Positions 8,594 through 16,048 of a stretch of 40,645 nt of DNA are shown here, one piece after another. Every line of letters starts with the position of its first letter. Positions within the stretch are counted from its first letter, which is position 1. The translations under genes and the position numbers were made by a program. The notes beneath the pieces are model-generated. The model was not told the DNA's origin, ran no database searches, and was given only the letters and a program-made list of their open reading frames with translations. The DNA comes from Flavobacterium sp. BFFFF1 (GTDB lineage: Bacteria; Bacteroidota; Bacteroidia; Flavobacteriales; Flavobacteriaceae), in the NCBI RefSeq assembly GCF_002256285.1, contig NZ_NKJE01000026.1:1-40645 (forward strand), read 5' to 3'.

Positions 8594-9478
8594 TTAGTTT
8601 CTTTTGTCTTCGCCCCAAAGTAGTTTATTGCGTAAGGTTTTAAGAAAAGTTTCGCCTGGAATTTCAACCATGTTGATCATAAATGGCGTCTTTTTAATAA
8701 TCAGAACGGATTCGTTTTTTACCGATGCGATGCGCGAGTCCAAAGAAACCAGGTATTGTTCTTCACGTCCCGATACTTTAAGCTTTATTTCGGTTTCATC
8801 AGGGATTACCAAAGGTCTGGCATTCAGGTTATGCGGCGCAATCGGGGTAATTACCAGGCTTTTTACGTGAGGCGTCAGGATGGGTCCGCCACAACTCATC
8901 GAATAACCTGTCGACCCTGTCGGTGTAGCGATAATCAAGCCGTCAGCCCAGTACGAATTCAGGAACTCACCGTCGAGGTAAGTCTCAATCGTAATCATCG
9001 AAGTGGTGTCTTTACGGCTTACCGAAATTTCGTTCATCGCAAAATTAATACTTGAAATATCACTGTTCACCGGATCAGAGGTCACGCTGAGCAGCGTTCT
9101 CGGCGAAATCGTGTATTCCTTTTTGATGACGAAATTCAGGAAAGCCGAAATGTTGTCTTTCTGTACCATCGCCAAAAATCCCAGCCTTCCCGCGTTGATC
9201 CCTAAAATTGGAATGCCGGAATCCCGCACCAATGTGGCCGCCCTTAATATCGTACCATCCCCACCAATGCTGATCATCATATCGAAACTGGAGTCCAGTT
9301 CAACATGCGAACTAAATGTTTTATATGATTTCTTGATCAGCTGTTTCTCATAAAGGATTTTCAGGAATTCTGCCTCAATCACCATCTCCACGTTGTTTTC
9401 ATTAAAGAAAACGAAAATGTCACGGATAATGGGTTCCGTGCTGTTTTGATAGTATTGTCCGTAAATGGCGACTTTCAT
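8594..9478 (-). CDS. nadK: NAD kinase
   Basis: Phosphorylates NAD to NADP in the cytoplasm using ATP or polyphosphate. The 294 residues contain the diacylglycerol-kinase-like GGDGT motif (SIGGDGTILRAA, around residues 71-82), GINAGRLGFLA, the MNEISVSR segment, the Gly-rich ATPTGSTGYSMSCGGPI and ITPIAPHNLNARPLV, which are the conserved NAD-binding and catalytic regions of this family. It follows the CBS-domain gene on the same strand with 91 bp between, a spacing that holds an imperfect inverted repeat. The start MKVAIYGQ is a normal N-terminus for flavobacterial NadK. Confidence 0.96.
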   Translation of the reverse strand: MKVAIYGQYYQNSTEPIIRDIFVFFNENNVEMVIEAEFLKILYEKQLIKKSYKTFSSHVELDSSFDMMISIGGDGTILRAATLVRDSGIPILGINAGRLGFLAMVQKDNISAFLNFVIKKEYTISPRTLLSVTSDPVNSDISSINFAMNEISVSRKDTTSMITIETYLDGEFLNSYWADGLIIATPTGSTGYSMSCGGPILTPHVKSLVITPIAPHNLNARPLVIPDETEIKLKVSGREEQYLVSLDSRIASVKNESVLIIKKTPFMINMVEIPGETFLKTLRNKLLWGEDKRN

Positions 9479-9500
9479 TTAATAAGATATTTCGTTAATC

Positions 9501-9557
9501 AGACAATTAGAAAATGTATAGGTGTGGGTGAACTCATTGTCTCATTTTCCAATTATG
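9501..9557. repeat. Imperfect inverted repeat upstream of nadK
   Basis: AGACAATTAGAAAATG (9501-9516) is nearly complementary to CATTTTCCAATTATG (9543-9557); the first twelve pairs contain one mismatch. Such AT-rich CATTTTC-AATT segments look like low-complexity intergenic repeats. No function is evident. Confidence 0.35.
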
Positions 9558-9569
9558 ATATTCCCTAAT

Positions 9570-10229
9570 TTATATATTAAGGTATTTATCCAAATAATCC
9601 GAACGCTCTTTCAAATTGGCCAGATAATTGTCTTCATTGTGCTCGGACACGATTTCATAATCATATCGCCGGAACGTCTGTATGATTTCGTTGATGCTGC
9701 CCATCGCAATTTTTACAGTGATTTGTATCGTGTCATTTGTGGTGCCGGAAACAAATACCCCAAGTACTTTTCCATTATTTCCTTCCACAATCTGTACAAC
9801 CTGCCCCATCGAATAGTCCAGGATGGCTTTCTCAACAATGATAATACCGCCGGGATCTTTGAGGAATGGCGTGTCATTAAAAAATTTAATGATATCCGAA
9901 ATCTCGTAGTAGCCCGTGTATTTGTTTTCAGCGTCTAAAACGGGAACGATATCGGTATGGTTTCTCGCAAAAAGTTCCAGGACATCAAACCAATTGGTCG
10001 TGACACGCGCAAAAAATACCTCAACGGCATAGCGGTATTGCGCCAGCGTCTTGTCTACGTCAAAAGTCTCGGCATCTTCAGCAGAAACGCTACCGATGTA
10101 AACGCCTTCATCCAACACAGGAAAATGCGAGAAATTCACCTCGGCAAAAAAATCCTGTATCTCGGCGATCGTATCCGTACTATCGATCGGCTTAAAATCG
10201 CGGTTTATAAAATCTGTAATGTCTGTCAT
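9570..10229 (-). CDS. CBS domain-containing protein with ACT-like tail
   Basis: A 219-residue soluble protein. Two tandem CBS motifs are visible: residues about 5-60 (AEIQDFFAEVNFSHFPVLDEGVYIGSVSAED) and about 75-130 (LFARNHTDIVPVLDAENKYTGYYEISDII). They form a Bateman module that usually binds adenine nucleotides. The C-terminal part (about 135-215) contains an ACT-like beta-alpha-beta pattern (GIIIVEKAILDYSMGQVVQIVEGNNGKVLGVFV). There is no catalytic domain, so it is likely a ligand-sensing regulator, but its partner is unknown. It precedes nadK on the same strand, so a link to adenylate or NAD status is a possible reading from position only. It is divergent from pdxJ across a 106-bp intergenic region. 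Confidence 0.85.
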   Translation of the reverse strand: MTDITDFINRDFKPIDSTDTIAEIQDFFAEVNFSHFPVLDEGVYIGSVSAEDAETFDVDKTLAQYRYAVEVFFARVTTNWFDVLELFARNHTDIVPVLDAENKYTGYYEISDIIKFFNDTPFLKDPGGIIIVEKAILDYSMGQVVQIVEGNNGKVLGVFVSGTTNDTIQITVKIAMGSINEIIQTFRRYDYEIVSEHNEDNYLANLKERSDYLDKYLNI

Positions 10230-10281
10230 AGCAATATTATTCAGTGCAAATTAATCAAAATTTAGTACAAAACGCCTTGTT

Positions 10282-10297
10282 TAACTTTGTATTTTTG
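10282..10297 (+). promoter_or_regulatory. Tandem -7 elements upstream of pdxJ
   Basis: TAACTTTG (10282-10289) and TATTTTTG (10290-10297) both fit TAnnTTTG and abut one another. A clear -33 TTG at 19-21 nt is missing for either. A leader of about 32-40 nt to the pdxJ ATG is implied. Confidence 0.5.
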
Positions 10298-10335
10298 TAT
10301 GCCATAACGGCATTTAAAGCGCAAACAGTATCACA

Positions 10336-11049
10336 ATGACAAAATTAAGCGTAAATATCAACAAGATAGCCACCCTTCGCAATGCGCGTGGCGGCAACGT
10401 TCCGGACCTGCTCAGGGTGGCAAAAGACATCCAGCAATTCGGCGCACAGGGCATCACCATCCATCCGCGTCCTGACGAGCGCCACATTCGCTACCAGGAT
10501 GCGCGCGACCTAAAATCTATAGTATATACGGAATATAACGTCGAAGGGAATCCTGAAAAAAGTTTCGTCGATCTCGTGCTTGAAATCAAGCCGGATCAAG
10601 TCACTTTGGTCCCCGATGCCGTTGACGCCATTACCTCAAATGCAGGCTGGGATACCATAAAACACAAAAGTTTCCTGATTGAAATGACCCGCGAGTTTCA
10701 AAACCACGGCATCCGTGTGTCAATTTTCGTGGATCCCGTGGTGTCCATGGTCGAAGGCGCGAAAGCCATTGGCACGGACCGAATTGAATTGTACACCGAA
10801 TCCTTTGCGCACCAATACGGATTAGGCAATAAAGAAGCGATACAACCTTATTATGAGGCCGCTTTGGTTGCAAATGAACTTGGCATCGGCATCAACGCAG
10901 GACACGATTTAAGCCTGGACAACATCCAGTTCTTTCAGCAGCATATTCCCGGATTACTCGAGGTTTCCATCGGGCACGCACTGATTTCAGAAGCGCTCTA
11001 TCTCGGACTCGACAACGTCGTCAATATGTATTTACAAAAATTAAAATAA
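10336..11049 (+). CDS. pdxJ: Pyridoxine 5'-phosphate synthase
   Basis: Condenses 3-amino-2-oxopropyl phosphate with 1-deoxy-D-xylulose 5-phosphate to make pyridoxine 5'-phosphate, the last step of the DXP-dependent vitamin B6 route. The 237-residue TIM-barrel sequence has the family marks: LSVNINKIATLRNARG near the N-terminus, ITIHPRPDERHIRYQD, a VTLVPD strand, IELYTESFAH, the INAGHDLSLDNI loop and EVSIGHALISEAL at the C-terminal phosphate-binding end. It has its own promoter region, divergent from the CBS gene. A structured intergenic element begins 3 bp after its stop codon. Confidence 0.96.
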   Translation: MTKLSVNINKIATLRNARGGNVPDLLRVAKDIQQFGAQGITIHPRPDERHIRYQDARDLKSIVYTEYNVEGNPEKSFVDLVLEIKPDQVTLVPDAVDAITSNAGWDTIKHKSFLIEMTREFQNHGIRVSIFVDPVVSMVEGAKAIGTDRIELYTESFAHQYGLGNKEAIQPYYEAALVANELGIGINAGHDLSLDNIQFFQQHIPGLLEVSIGHALISEALYLGLDNVVNMYLQKLK

Positions 11050-11052
11050 TTC

Positions 11053-11211
11053 GGGCGTGTCCTCGTTGCGGAAATCATGATGTAAATATCACGATAGTTC
11101 TGCAACGAGGTCGGGCTGTCCGTTGCAATCTTTTTTGTTTTTTTGTCTCCCCGAGCCAGTCAAGGGGCTTTTCCCAAAACAAAAAAGGATTTCCACTCCC
11201 ATCCCTCACGC
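11053..11211. repeat. Structured intergenic element with nested inverted repeats
   Basis: The stretch between pdxJ and the hydrolase gene starts with GGGCGTG (11053-11059) and ends CCCTCACGC (11203-11211), so GCGTG/CACGC mark its ends as an inverted pair. Inside are CCTCGTTGC (11061-11069) with GCAACGAGG (11102-11110), a perfect 9-bp stem, then TCGGGCTGTCCG, and TTTTTTGTTTT (11131-11141) with AAAACAAAAAA (11176-11186), a perfect 11-bp stem around an AGCC/GGCT pair. From memory, sequences with this GGGCGTG...TCGGGCTGTCCG...ATCCCTCACGC outline recur in many flavobacterial intergenic regions. It encodes no plausible protein. Confidence 0.6.
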
Positions 11212-11247
11212 AAACCAATACCCAATGCCTAAAACCCAATACCCAAA

Positions 11248-12012
11248 ATGCTCTACTCCAAAACCGAAGGCTCCGGCAAACCACTTTTAATCCTCCACGG
11301 ATTTCTCGGCATGTCTGACAACTGGAAAACACTGTCAGGACAATACGCCGCGGAAGGTTTCCAGGTGCACGCATTAGACATGCGCAACCACGGGCGCAGC
11401 CTGCATTCCGCTGACTTTACATACAAAGCCATGACCTCGGACATTGTAGAATATGTCCGTTTTAACAACCTGGGAACTGTCGATATTATCGGGCATTCTA
11501 TGGGAGGTAAAATTGCGATGTTCTTTGCGACGCAAAATCGGGAAAGCACCGGCAAACTGATTGTCGCCGATATTGCGCCACGCTATTATGCGCCCCACCA
11601 TCAGGATATTATGAAGGCATTAAACTCAGTTGACTTTTCAAAAAAGCCTTCGCGCCAGCAGGTAGAAGCCATACTTTCTGAATACATTCACGACTTCGGT
11701 ACCAGGCAATTCCTGATGAAAAGCCTGTATTGGGCCACACCCGACCAGCTCGATTTTCGGTTTAATCTGGGCGCTTTTAACCAATCGATTGACAATATTG
11801 GAGAAGCGTTGCCCGCAGATGCTGTTTTCGCTAAGCCCACTTTGTTCCTGAAAGGCGAAAAGTCCCACTACATCTGCGAAGACGATTATCCAGCGATAAA
11901 GCACCATTTCCCCAATTCGGAAATTGTGACCATAGAAAATGCAGGACATTGGCTCCACGCTGAAAACCCAAAGGATTTTTTCGAAGAAACGCTTACATTT
12001 CTAAAATCATAA
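11248..12012 (+). CDS. Alpha/beta hydrolase (YbfF-like esterase)
   Basis: A 254-residue cytoplasmic hydrolase of the alpha/beta fold. Visible features are the oxyanion-hole strand LLILHGFLGMSDNW, the nucleophile elbow GHSMGG (Ser at about residue 87), a downstream acid region near KPTLFLKGEKSHYI and the catalytic histidine in IENAGHWLHAENP. The sequence, including ALDMRNHGRSLHS, resembles the YbfF-type esterases acting on acyl thioesters or small esters. The natural substrate cannot be read from sequence. It is followed after 3 bp by a holin-like membrane protein, so the two are likely co-transcribed. A run of CCCAATACCC-like units precedes the start. Confidence 0.88.
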   Translation: MLYSKTEGSGKPLLILHGFLGMSDNWKTLSGQYAAEGFQVHALDMRNHGRSLHSADFTYKAMTSDIVEYVRFNNLGTVDIIGHSMGGKIAMFFATQNRESTGKLIVADIAPRYYAPHHQDIMKALNSVDFSKKPSRQQVEAILSEYIHDFGTRQFLMKSLYWATPDQLDFRFNLGAFNQSIDNIGEALPADAVFAKPTLFLKGEKSHYICEDDYPAIKHHFPNSEIVTIENAGHWLHAENPKDFFEETLTFLKS

Positions 12013-12015
12013 ACC

Positions 12016-12381
12016 ATGAAATACATCCTAAGACTATTACTTACGGCAGTATTGGTGCTGCTGTTGTCAAAACTTCCGGGAATCCATGTGCAGGATTTCA
12101 GGACCGCGCTGACCGTCGCTTTGGTGTTGTGGCTGCTCAATTTATTTGTAAAACCCATCCTTGTTTTGTTTACGCTTCCCGTTACACTACTGACTTTAGG
12201 TTTGTTCCTGCTTGTAATCAATGCGCTGATGATTATGCTTTGCTCACGTCTCTTCCACGTTTATAACTTAGGCAATTTCCATGTAGATGGTTTTCTGGAT
12301 GCCTTCATTTTCAGTATACTGTTGTCAATTTGCCAGTCGATCCTGTTTCGCATGACAGAAGAAAAAGACGGCAAACGATAA
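12016..12381 (+). CDS. Phage holin family IV-like membrane protein
   Basis: A 121-residue very hydrophobic protein with about four membrane segments (residues 4-20, 31-50, 53-75 and 95-112), matching the 'phage holin family, superfamily IV' domain (PF04020) widespread in bacterial chromosomes outside prophages. The conserved LWLLNLFVKPIL and FTLPVTLLTLGLFLLVINA segments are clear. Despite the name, no phage genes surround it, and most such proteins have no shown lytic role. It is 3 bp downstream of the alpha/beta hydrolase gene and followed by the trigger-factor promoter. Its function is unknown. Confidence 0.8.
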   Translation: MKYILRLLLTAVLVLLLSKLPGIHVQDFRTALTVALVLWLLNLFVKPILVLFTLPVTLLTLGLFLLVINALMIMLCSRLFHVYNLGNFHVDGFLDAFIFSILLSICQSILFRMTEEKDGKR

Positions 12382-12401
12382 CCGCGCCGGAAAATAAAAA
12401 C

Positions 12402-12432
12402 TTGGCAGGCTGACAAAAATGTGCTAATTTTG
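12402..12432 (+). promoter_or_regulatory. Promoter of tig
   Basis: TTG (12402-12404), a 20-nt spacer and TAATTTTG (12425-12432) match the Bacteroidota consensus. Transcription should start near 12438, which favours the second in-frame ATG (12456) over the first (12444). Confidence 0.7.
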
Positions 12433-12455
12433 CGCCCAATTTTATGACTAAAGCG

Positions 12456-13781
12456 ATGAATATTACAAGAAGAAATATCGACGACCTGAATGCTGTCGTC
12501 ACGGTTGAAGTAAACAAAGAAGATTATGCTCCGAAAGTAGAGGCTGTTCTGAAAAATTATGCCAAAACGGCAACGATTCCAGGCTTCCGTAAAGGCACTG
12601 TGCCCATGAGCATGATCAAAAAACAATATGGAAAAGCCATCCTGCTTGAAGAAGTAAACAAAGTGCTTCAGGAAAACCTGAACAAATATTTGCAGCAGGA
12701 AAAACTGGATATCCTCGGAAATCCGCTGCCTAAAGTGGACGAGCATTTCAATTGGGAGGCTGAGGATTATAAATTTGATTTTGAACTGGGACTGACACCA
12801 ACATTCGAGGTAGACCTTTCAAAAGCAAAGAACCTGACACAGTACAAAATTGTCGCTGATGATAAAATGCTGGAAGACCAGGTGATGCGGATCCGCAAAC
12901 AGTATGGTAAAATGATTTCCAAAGATACCATTGAAGCTGGAGATGATATCGCGGGGACGTTCAACAACGAAGAAAAAGGGATTAATAATCCGGGACAATT
13001 TACTTTGGACGTTTTCAACGACAAAAAACAGGCTGATTTGTTTATTGGTAAGAAAGTTGGTGATGTCGTTACTTTAAACACAAAAGGGTTGTTCGCGGAC
13101 GACCACCAGCTGATGGACTACCTTAAAGTATCACATGACGATGTTCATGGCCTTGACATCAATGTTGATTTTACGATTGAGGAAGTAAACAATGCAGAAC
13201 CGGCAGAGTTAAACCAGGAGTTGTTTGACAAGCTTTTCGGTGAAGGCAATGTATCATCAGTTGAAGAGATTAAGGAAAAAATCAAACAGGATGCAGAAAC
13301 GCAATTCGAATCGCAGGCAAATCAGAAATTTCTGAATGACGTGACAGAATACCTTCTGACCGACACCAAGTTCGATCTTCCTGCGACGTTCCTGAAAAAA
13401 TGGATCCAAACGGTAGGAGAGACGCCGTTAACTCCGGAACAAGCGGAAGAAGAATATGCAAGATCTGAAAAAGGGCTTCGTTACCAGCTGATCGAAGGAA
13501 AAGTAATGTCGCAGAACAACCTCCAGATTACTTTTGAGGAATTGAAAGACTACACGGCACAAATGATCCGCAAGCAAATGGCACAATTTGGACAGATGAA
13601 TCCTACTGATGCAGACGTGGACGGAATCGTAGCGCGCGTGCTTTCAAACCAGGAAGAAGTGAAAAGGCTTTCTGACCAGGTGATGAGCGAAAAGATGCTT
13701 AACCTGTACAAAGAAAAGGTAGCCCACGAAGTAAAAGAAGTAAATTACGAGCAGTTTATCGCAGCTTCTTACGGAGAATAA
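12456..13781 (+). CDS. tig: Trigger factor
   Basis: A ribosome-associated chaperone and peptidyl-prolyl isomerase that meets nascent chains at the exit tunnel. About 441 residues. The N-terminal ribosome-binding domain includes the signature GFRKGTVP (family GFRxGkxP), followed by a middle FKBP-like domain that appears degenerate (IEAGDDIAGTFNNEE) and a long helical C-terminal domain rich in Glu and Lys. I place the start at MNITRRN, the usual flavobacterial N-terminus; an ATG four codons upstream (12444) would leave a leader of only about 6 nt. A wobble-containing hairpin with a T-run follows the stop. Downstream clpP and clpX give the tig-clpP-clpX order seen in many bacteria. Confidence 0.94.
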   Translation: MNITRRNIDDLNAVVTVEVNKEDYAPKVEAVLKNYAKTATIPGFRKGTVPMSMIKKQYGKAILLEEVNKVLQENLNKYLQQEKLDILGNPLPKVDEHFNWEAEDYKFDFELGLTPTFEVDLSKAKNLTQYKIVADDKMLEDQVMRIRKQYGKMISKDTIEAGDDIAGTFNNEEKGINNPGQFTLDVFNDKKQADLFIGKKVGDVVTLNTKGLFADDHQLMDYLKVSHDDVHGLDINVDFTIEEVNNAEPAELNQELFDKLFGEGNVSSVEEIKEKIKQDAETQFESQANQKFLNDVTEYLLTDTKFDLPATFLKKWIQTVGETPLTPEQAEEEYARSEKGLRYQLIEGKVMSQNNLQITFEELKDYTAQMIRKQMAQFGQMNPTDADVDGIVARVLSNQEEVKRLSDQVMSEKMLNLYKEKVAHEVKEVNYEQFIAASYGE

Positions 13782-13805
13782 TTTTAATAAATTGATTATA
13801 TTTGA

Positions 13806-13833
13806 GCGTCAGAATGTCATTCTGGCGCTTTTT
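13806..13833 (+). terminator. Rho-independent terminator after tig
   Basis: GCGTCAGAAT (13806-13815) pairs with ATTCTGGCGC (13819-13828) with one G-T wobble and a 3-nt loop, followed by TTTTT. Confidence 0.8.
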
Positions 13834-13861
13834 ATCGTTATTGGGAGCAGTGGAATACAAT

Positions 13862-13890
13862 TTGATAAAGCAACGTCATTCCAACTTTTG
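13862..13890 (+). promoter_or_regulatory. Likely promoter of clpP
   Basis: TTG (13862-13864), an 18-nt spacer and AACTTTTG (13883-13890), one mismatch from TAnnTTTG, would give a leader of about 25 nt to the clpP ATG. Confidence 0.4.
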
Positions 13891-13923
13891 GATCCTAAAT
13901 TTAATCTATAACAAAAAATCAAT

Positions 13924-14628
13924 ATGAATTACGGAAAAGACCCAAGAGCTGCGCTCGAACAGGCGAAGCAATTCAAAAAATTCGCCACGAAACACCAAGG
14001 CGTGAACGCGATGTATTATGACAAAATTGTCGGGGCGATGACACCCACCAATATGACACCTTATATCATTGAGGAAAGACAATTGAATATTTCACAGCTT
14101 GACGTTTTTTCAAGGCTGATGATGGACAGGATAATCTTCCTGGGTACGGGAATCGACGACCAAATCGCTAACATCGTACAGGCGCAGCTGCTGTTTCTGG
14201 AAAGTGCTGATGCGTCAAAAGACATTCAGATTTATATCAATTCTCCGGGCGGAAGCGTCTATGCAGGACTCGGAATTTACGATACCATGCAATACATCAA
14301 GCCTGATGTAGCGACGATCTGTACCGGTATGGCCGCTTCAATGGGCGCTGTCCTGCTTTGTGCGGGTGCATCGGGAAAACGTTCCGCATTGCCACATTCA
14401 CGAGTGATGATTCACCAGCCTTCAGGTGGGGCACAGGGTGTGGCGACAGATATGGAGATTAATTTGCGCGAAATGCTGAAATTAAAAGAAGAACTTTACC
14501 ATATCATCGCCAACCATTCAGGGCAGACTTATGATAAGGTACACCGGGATAGCGAACGCGATTACTGGATGAAAGCGGATGAAGCCAAGGAATATGGCAT
14601 GATTGATGAAGTGTTGAGGAGAAGTTAA
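13924..14628 (+). CDS. clpP: ATP-dependent Clp protease proteolytic subunit
   Basis: A serine protease subunit that forms the tetradecameric degradation chamber. The 234 residues contain the catalytic triad: Ser139 in GMAASMGA, His164 in MIHQPSGG and Asp213 in DSERDYW. The Ser-His and Ser-Asp spacings (25 and 74) equal those of E. coli Clp[12 protein letters not shown] is the substrate-binding strand. The N-terminal part before the conserved core is about 40 residues longer than mature E. coli ClpP and may include a propeptide processed on assembly. The gene lies after tig, with its own probable promoter, and before clpX, the unfoldase partner, with an 82-bp repeat-containing gap. Confidence 0.96.
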   Translation: MNYGKDPRAALEQAKQFKKFATKHQGVNAMYYDKIVGAMTPTNMTPYIIEERQLNISQLDVFSRLMMDRIIFLGTGIDDQIANIVQAQLLFLESADASKDIQIYINSPGGSVYAGLGIYDTMQYIKPDVATICTGMAASMGAVLLCAGASGKRSALPHSRVMIHQPSGGAQGVATDMEINLREMLKLKEELYHIIANHSGQTYDKVHRDSERDYWMKADEAKEYGMIDEVLRRS

Positions 14629-14631
14629 TTA

Positions 14632-14698
14632 GTCAAAAGTCAAAAGTCGAAAGTCGAAAGTTAAGCGCTTTAGACTTTTGGCTTTCAACTTTCGACTT
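14632..14698. repeat. Tandem GTCAAAA/GTCGAAA heptamers forming an inverted repeat between clpP and clpX
   Basis: Two GTCAAAA units (14632-14645) and two GTCGAAA units (14646-14659) run in tandem. AAGTCGAAAGTT (14651-14662) is then perfectly complementary to AACTTTCGACTT (14687-14698), with a palindromic AAGCGCTT in the loop. It fills nearly the whole clpP-clpX gap. It may be a processing or attenuation structure or a mobile microrepeat. Confidence 0.65.
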
Positions 14699-14710
14699 CA
14701 AATAAATAAA

Positions 14711-15943
14711 ATGGCAAAAGAGGTATTAGAATGTTCGTTTTGCGGAAGGAAAAAGCCAGAAACAAACTTATTGATTGCGGGAATTAATGCCCATATATGC
14801 GATCGCTGTATTGAACAGGCCCACGGTATTGTGCTTGAAGAGCTGAAGTCGTCAGGCGGCGGGAAGCTTATCGGTGACCTGATCCTGAAAAAACCTAAGG
14901 AAATCCGCGCGTTTCTGGACCAATATGTAATAGGGCAGGACCAGACCAAGAAAGTAATGGCCGTTGCCGTATACAACCACTACAAAAGGTTGATGCAGCA
15001 AAAGCAGGATGACGATGTAGAAATTGAAAAAAGCAACATCATCATGGTGGGTCAAACCGGTACCGGGAAAACCCTGGTGGCAAAAACGATTGCAAAGATG
15101 CTGGACGTACCATTGGCGATTGTCGATGCGACAGTTTTGACTGAAGCAGGATATGTCGGTGAGGATGTTGAAAGTATTTTGACGCGTTTGCTCCAGGCCG
15201 CTGATTATGACGTCAGCAAAGCGGAACGTGGTATTGTTTTCATTGATGAAATTGACAAGATCGCCCGCAAAAGCGACAATCCTTCAATCACCCGCGATGT
15301 TTCCGGTGAGGGCGTACAGCAGGCATTGTTGAAGCTTTTAGAAGGAACCGTGGTAAACGTACCGCCAAAAGGAGGCAGGAAACATCCTGACCAGAAGTTT
15401 GTCGAAGTCAATACGCAAAACATCCTGTTTATTGCAGGAGGTGCGTTTGACGGCATCGAGCGTATTATCTCTAAAAGGCTCAACCGCCAGGCAGTGGGTT
15501 ACAGTACTTCGAAAAATTCAGATAACATCGATAAGGACAATCTCTTGCAGTACATTATCCCGAAAGACATTAAGGACTTTGGATTAATTCCTGAAATCAT
15601 TGGAAGGCTTCCGGTACTGACGCACATGGATCCGCTGGACCGCGAAACCCTTCGCGCCATCCTGACAGAACCAAAAAATGCGCTGATCAAACAATATAAA
15701 AAGTTGTTCCTGATGGATGAAGTGCAATTCGTTATTACAGACGAAGCACTGGACTTTATTGTCGATAAGGCGTTGGAATATAAACTTGGTGCCCGTGGCC
15801 TGCGTTCGCTTTGCGAAGCTATCCTGACCGATGCCATGTACGACCTTCCTGGTTCAGACGACAAACACCTGGAAATTGACGTAGACTACGCCAGAGAAAC
15901 GTTAAACAAGAATTTATTAAAGCGATTGGAAATAGCATCTTAA
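14711..15943 (+). CDS. clpX: ATP-dependent Clp protease ATP-binding subunit ClpX
   Basis: An AAA+ unfoldase that recognises tagged substrates and feeds them to ClpP. The 410 residues begin with a zinc-binding domain ([10 protein letters not shown] ... HICDRC, four cysteines), then Walker A GQTGTGKT, the pore loop GYVGED, Walker [10 protein letters not shown], the RKH loop ([10 protein letters not shown]), AGGAFDGIE and the sensor-2 GARGLR. The ClpP-docking loop appears as AVGYSTSK rather than the E. coli IGF tripeptide; I believe this is normal for the phylum. The start is the ATG of MAKEVLEC at 14711, because residues encoded upstream in frame derive from the repeat region. A perfect 15-bp terminator follows. 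Confidence 0.97.
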   Translation: MAKEVLECSFCGRKKPETNLLIAGINAHICDRCIEQAHGIVLEELKSSGGGKLIGDLILKKPKEIRAFLDQYVIGQDQTKKVMAVAVYNHYKRLMQQKQDDDVEIEKSNIIMVGQTGTGKTLVAKTIAKMLDVPLAIVDATVLTEAGYVGEDVESILTRLLQAADYDVSKAERGIVFIDEIDKIARKSDNPSITRDVSGEGVQQALLKLLEGTVVNVPPKGGRKHPDQKFVEVNTQNILFIAGGAFDGIERIISKRLNRQAVGYSTSKNSDNIDKDNLLQYIIPKDIKDFGLIPEIIGRLPVLTHMDPLDRETLRAILTEPKNALIKQYKKLFLMDEVQFVITDEALDFIVDKALEYKLGARGLRSLCEAILTDAMYDLPGSDDKHLEIDVDYARETLNKNLLKRLEIAS

Positions 15944-15960
15944 TTGGATGTGCGTAACAT

Positions 15961-15999
15961 AAAACTCCCGTTTGATCTTGTCAAACGGGAGTTTTTTTG
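15961..15999. terminator. Strong bidirectional terminator between clpX and the receptor gene
   Basis: A 15-bp perfect stem, AAAACTCCCGTTTGA (15961-15975) with TCAAACGGGAGTTTT (15981-15995), has a 5-nt loop and T-run on the plus strand. The A-rich left arm gives T's on the minus strand. It can serve both convergent genes. Confidence 0.9.
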
Positions 16000-16048
16000 T
16001 ATACCTGGATCAGGTCTTTCAACGTTCCGATTTTTTTGGAGTTCTAAC

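Noticed and set aside
11213..11247. CCCAATACCC-like units before the hydrolase start as a tandem repeat
   Set aside because: Only two or three irregular copies occur; this is low-complexity sequence and not a defined repeat.
12016..12381. Possible prophage remnant suggested by the holin-like protein
   Set aside because: Neighbouring genes are core metabolism and chaperones; no integrase, lysin, capsid or attachment repeats are visible.
13797..13804. TATATTTG as a clpP promoter -7 element
   Set aside because: It is immediately upstream of the tig terminator, so initiation would fall within the terminator stem, and no -33 TTG is present; the element at 13883-13890 fits better.
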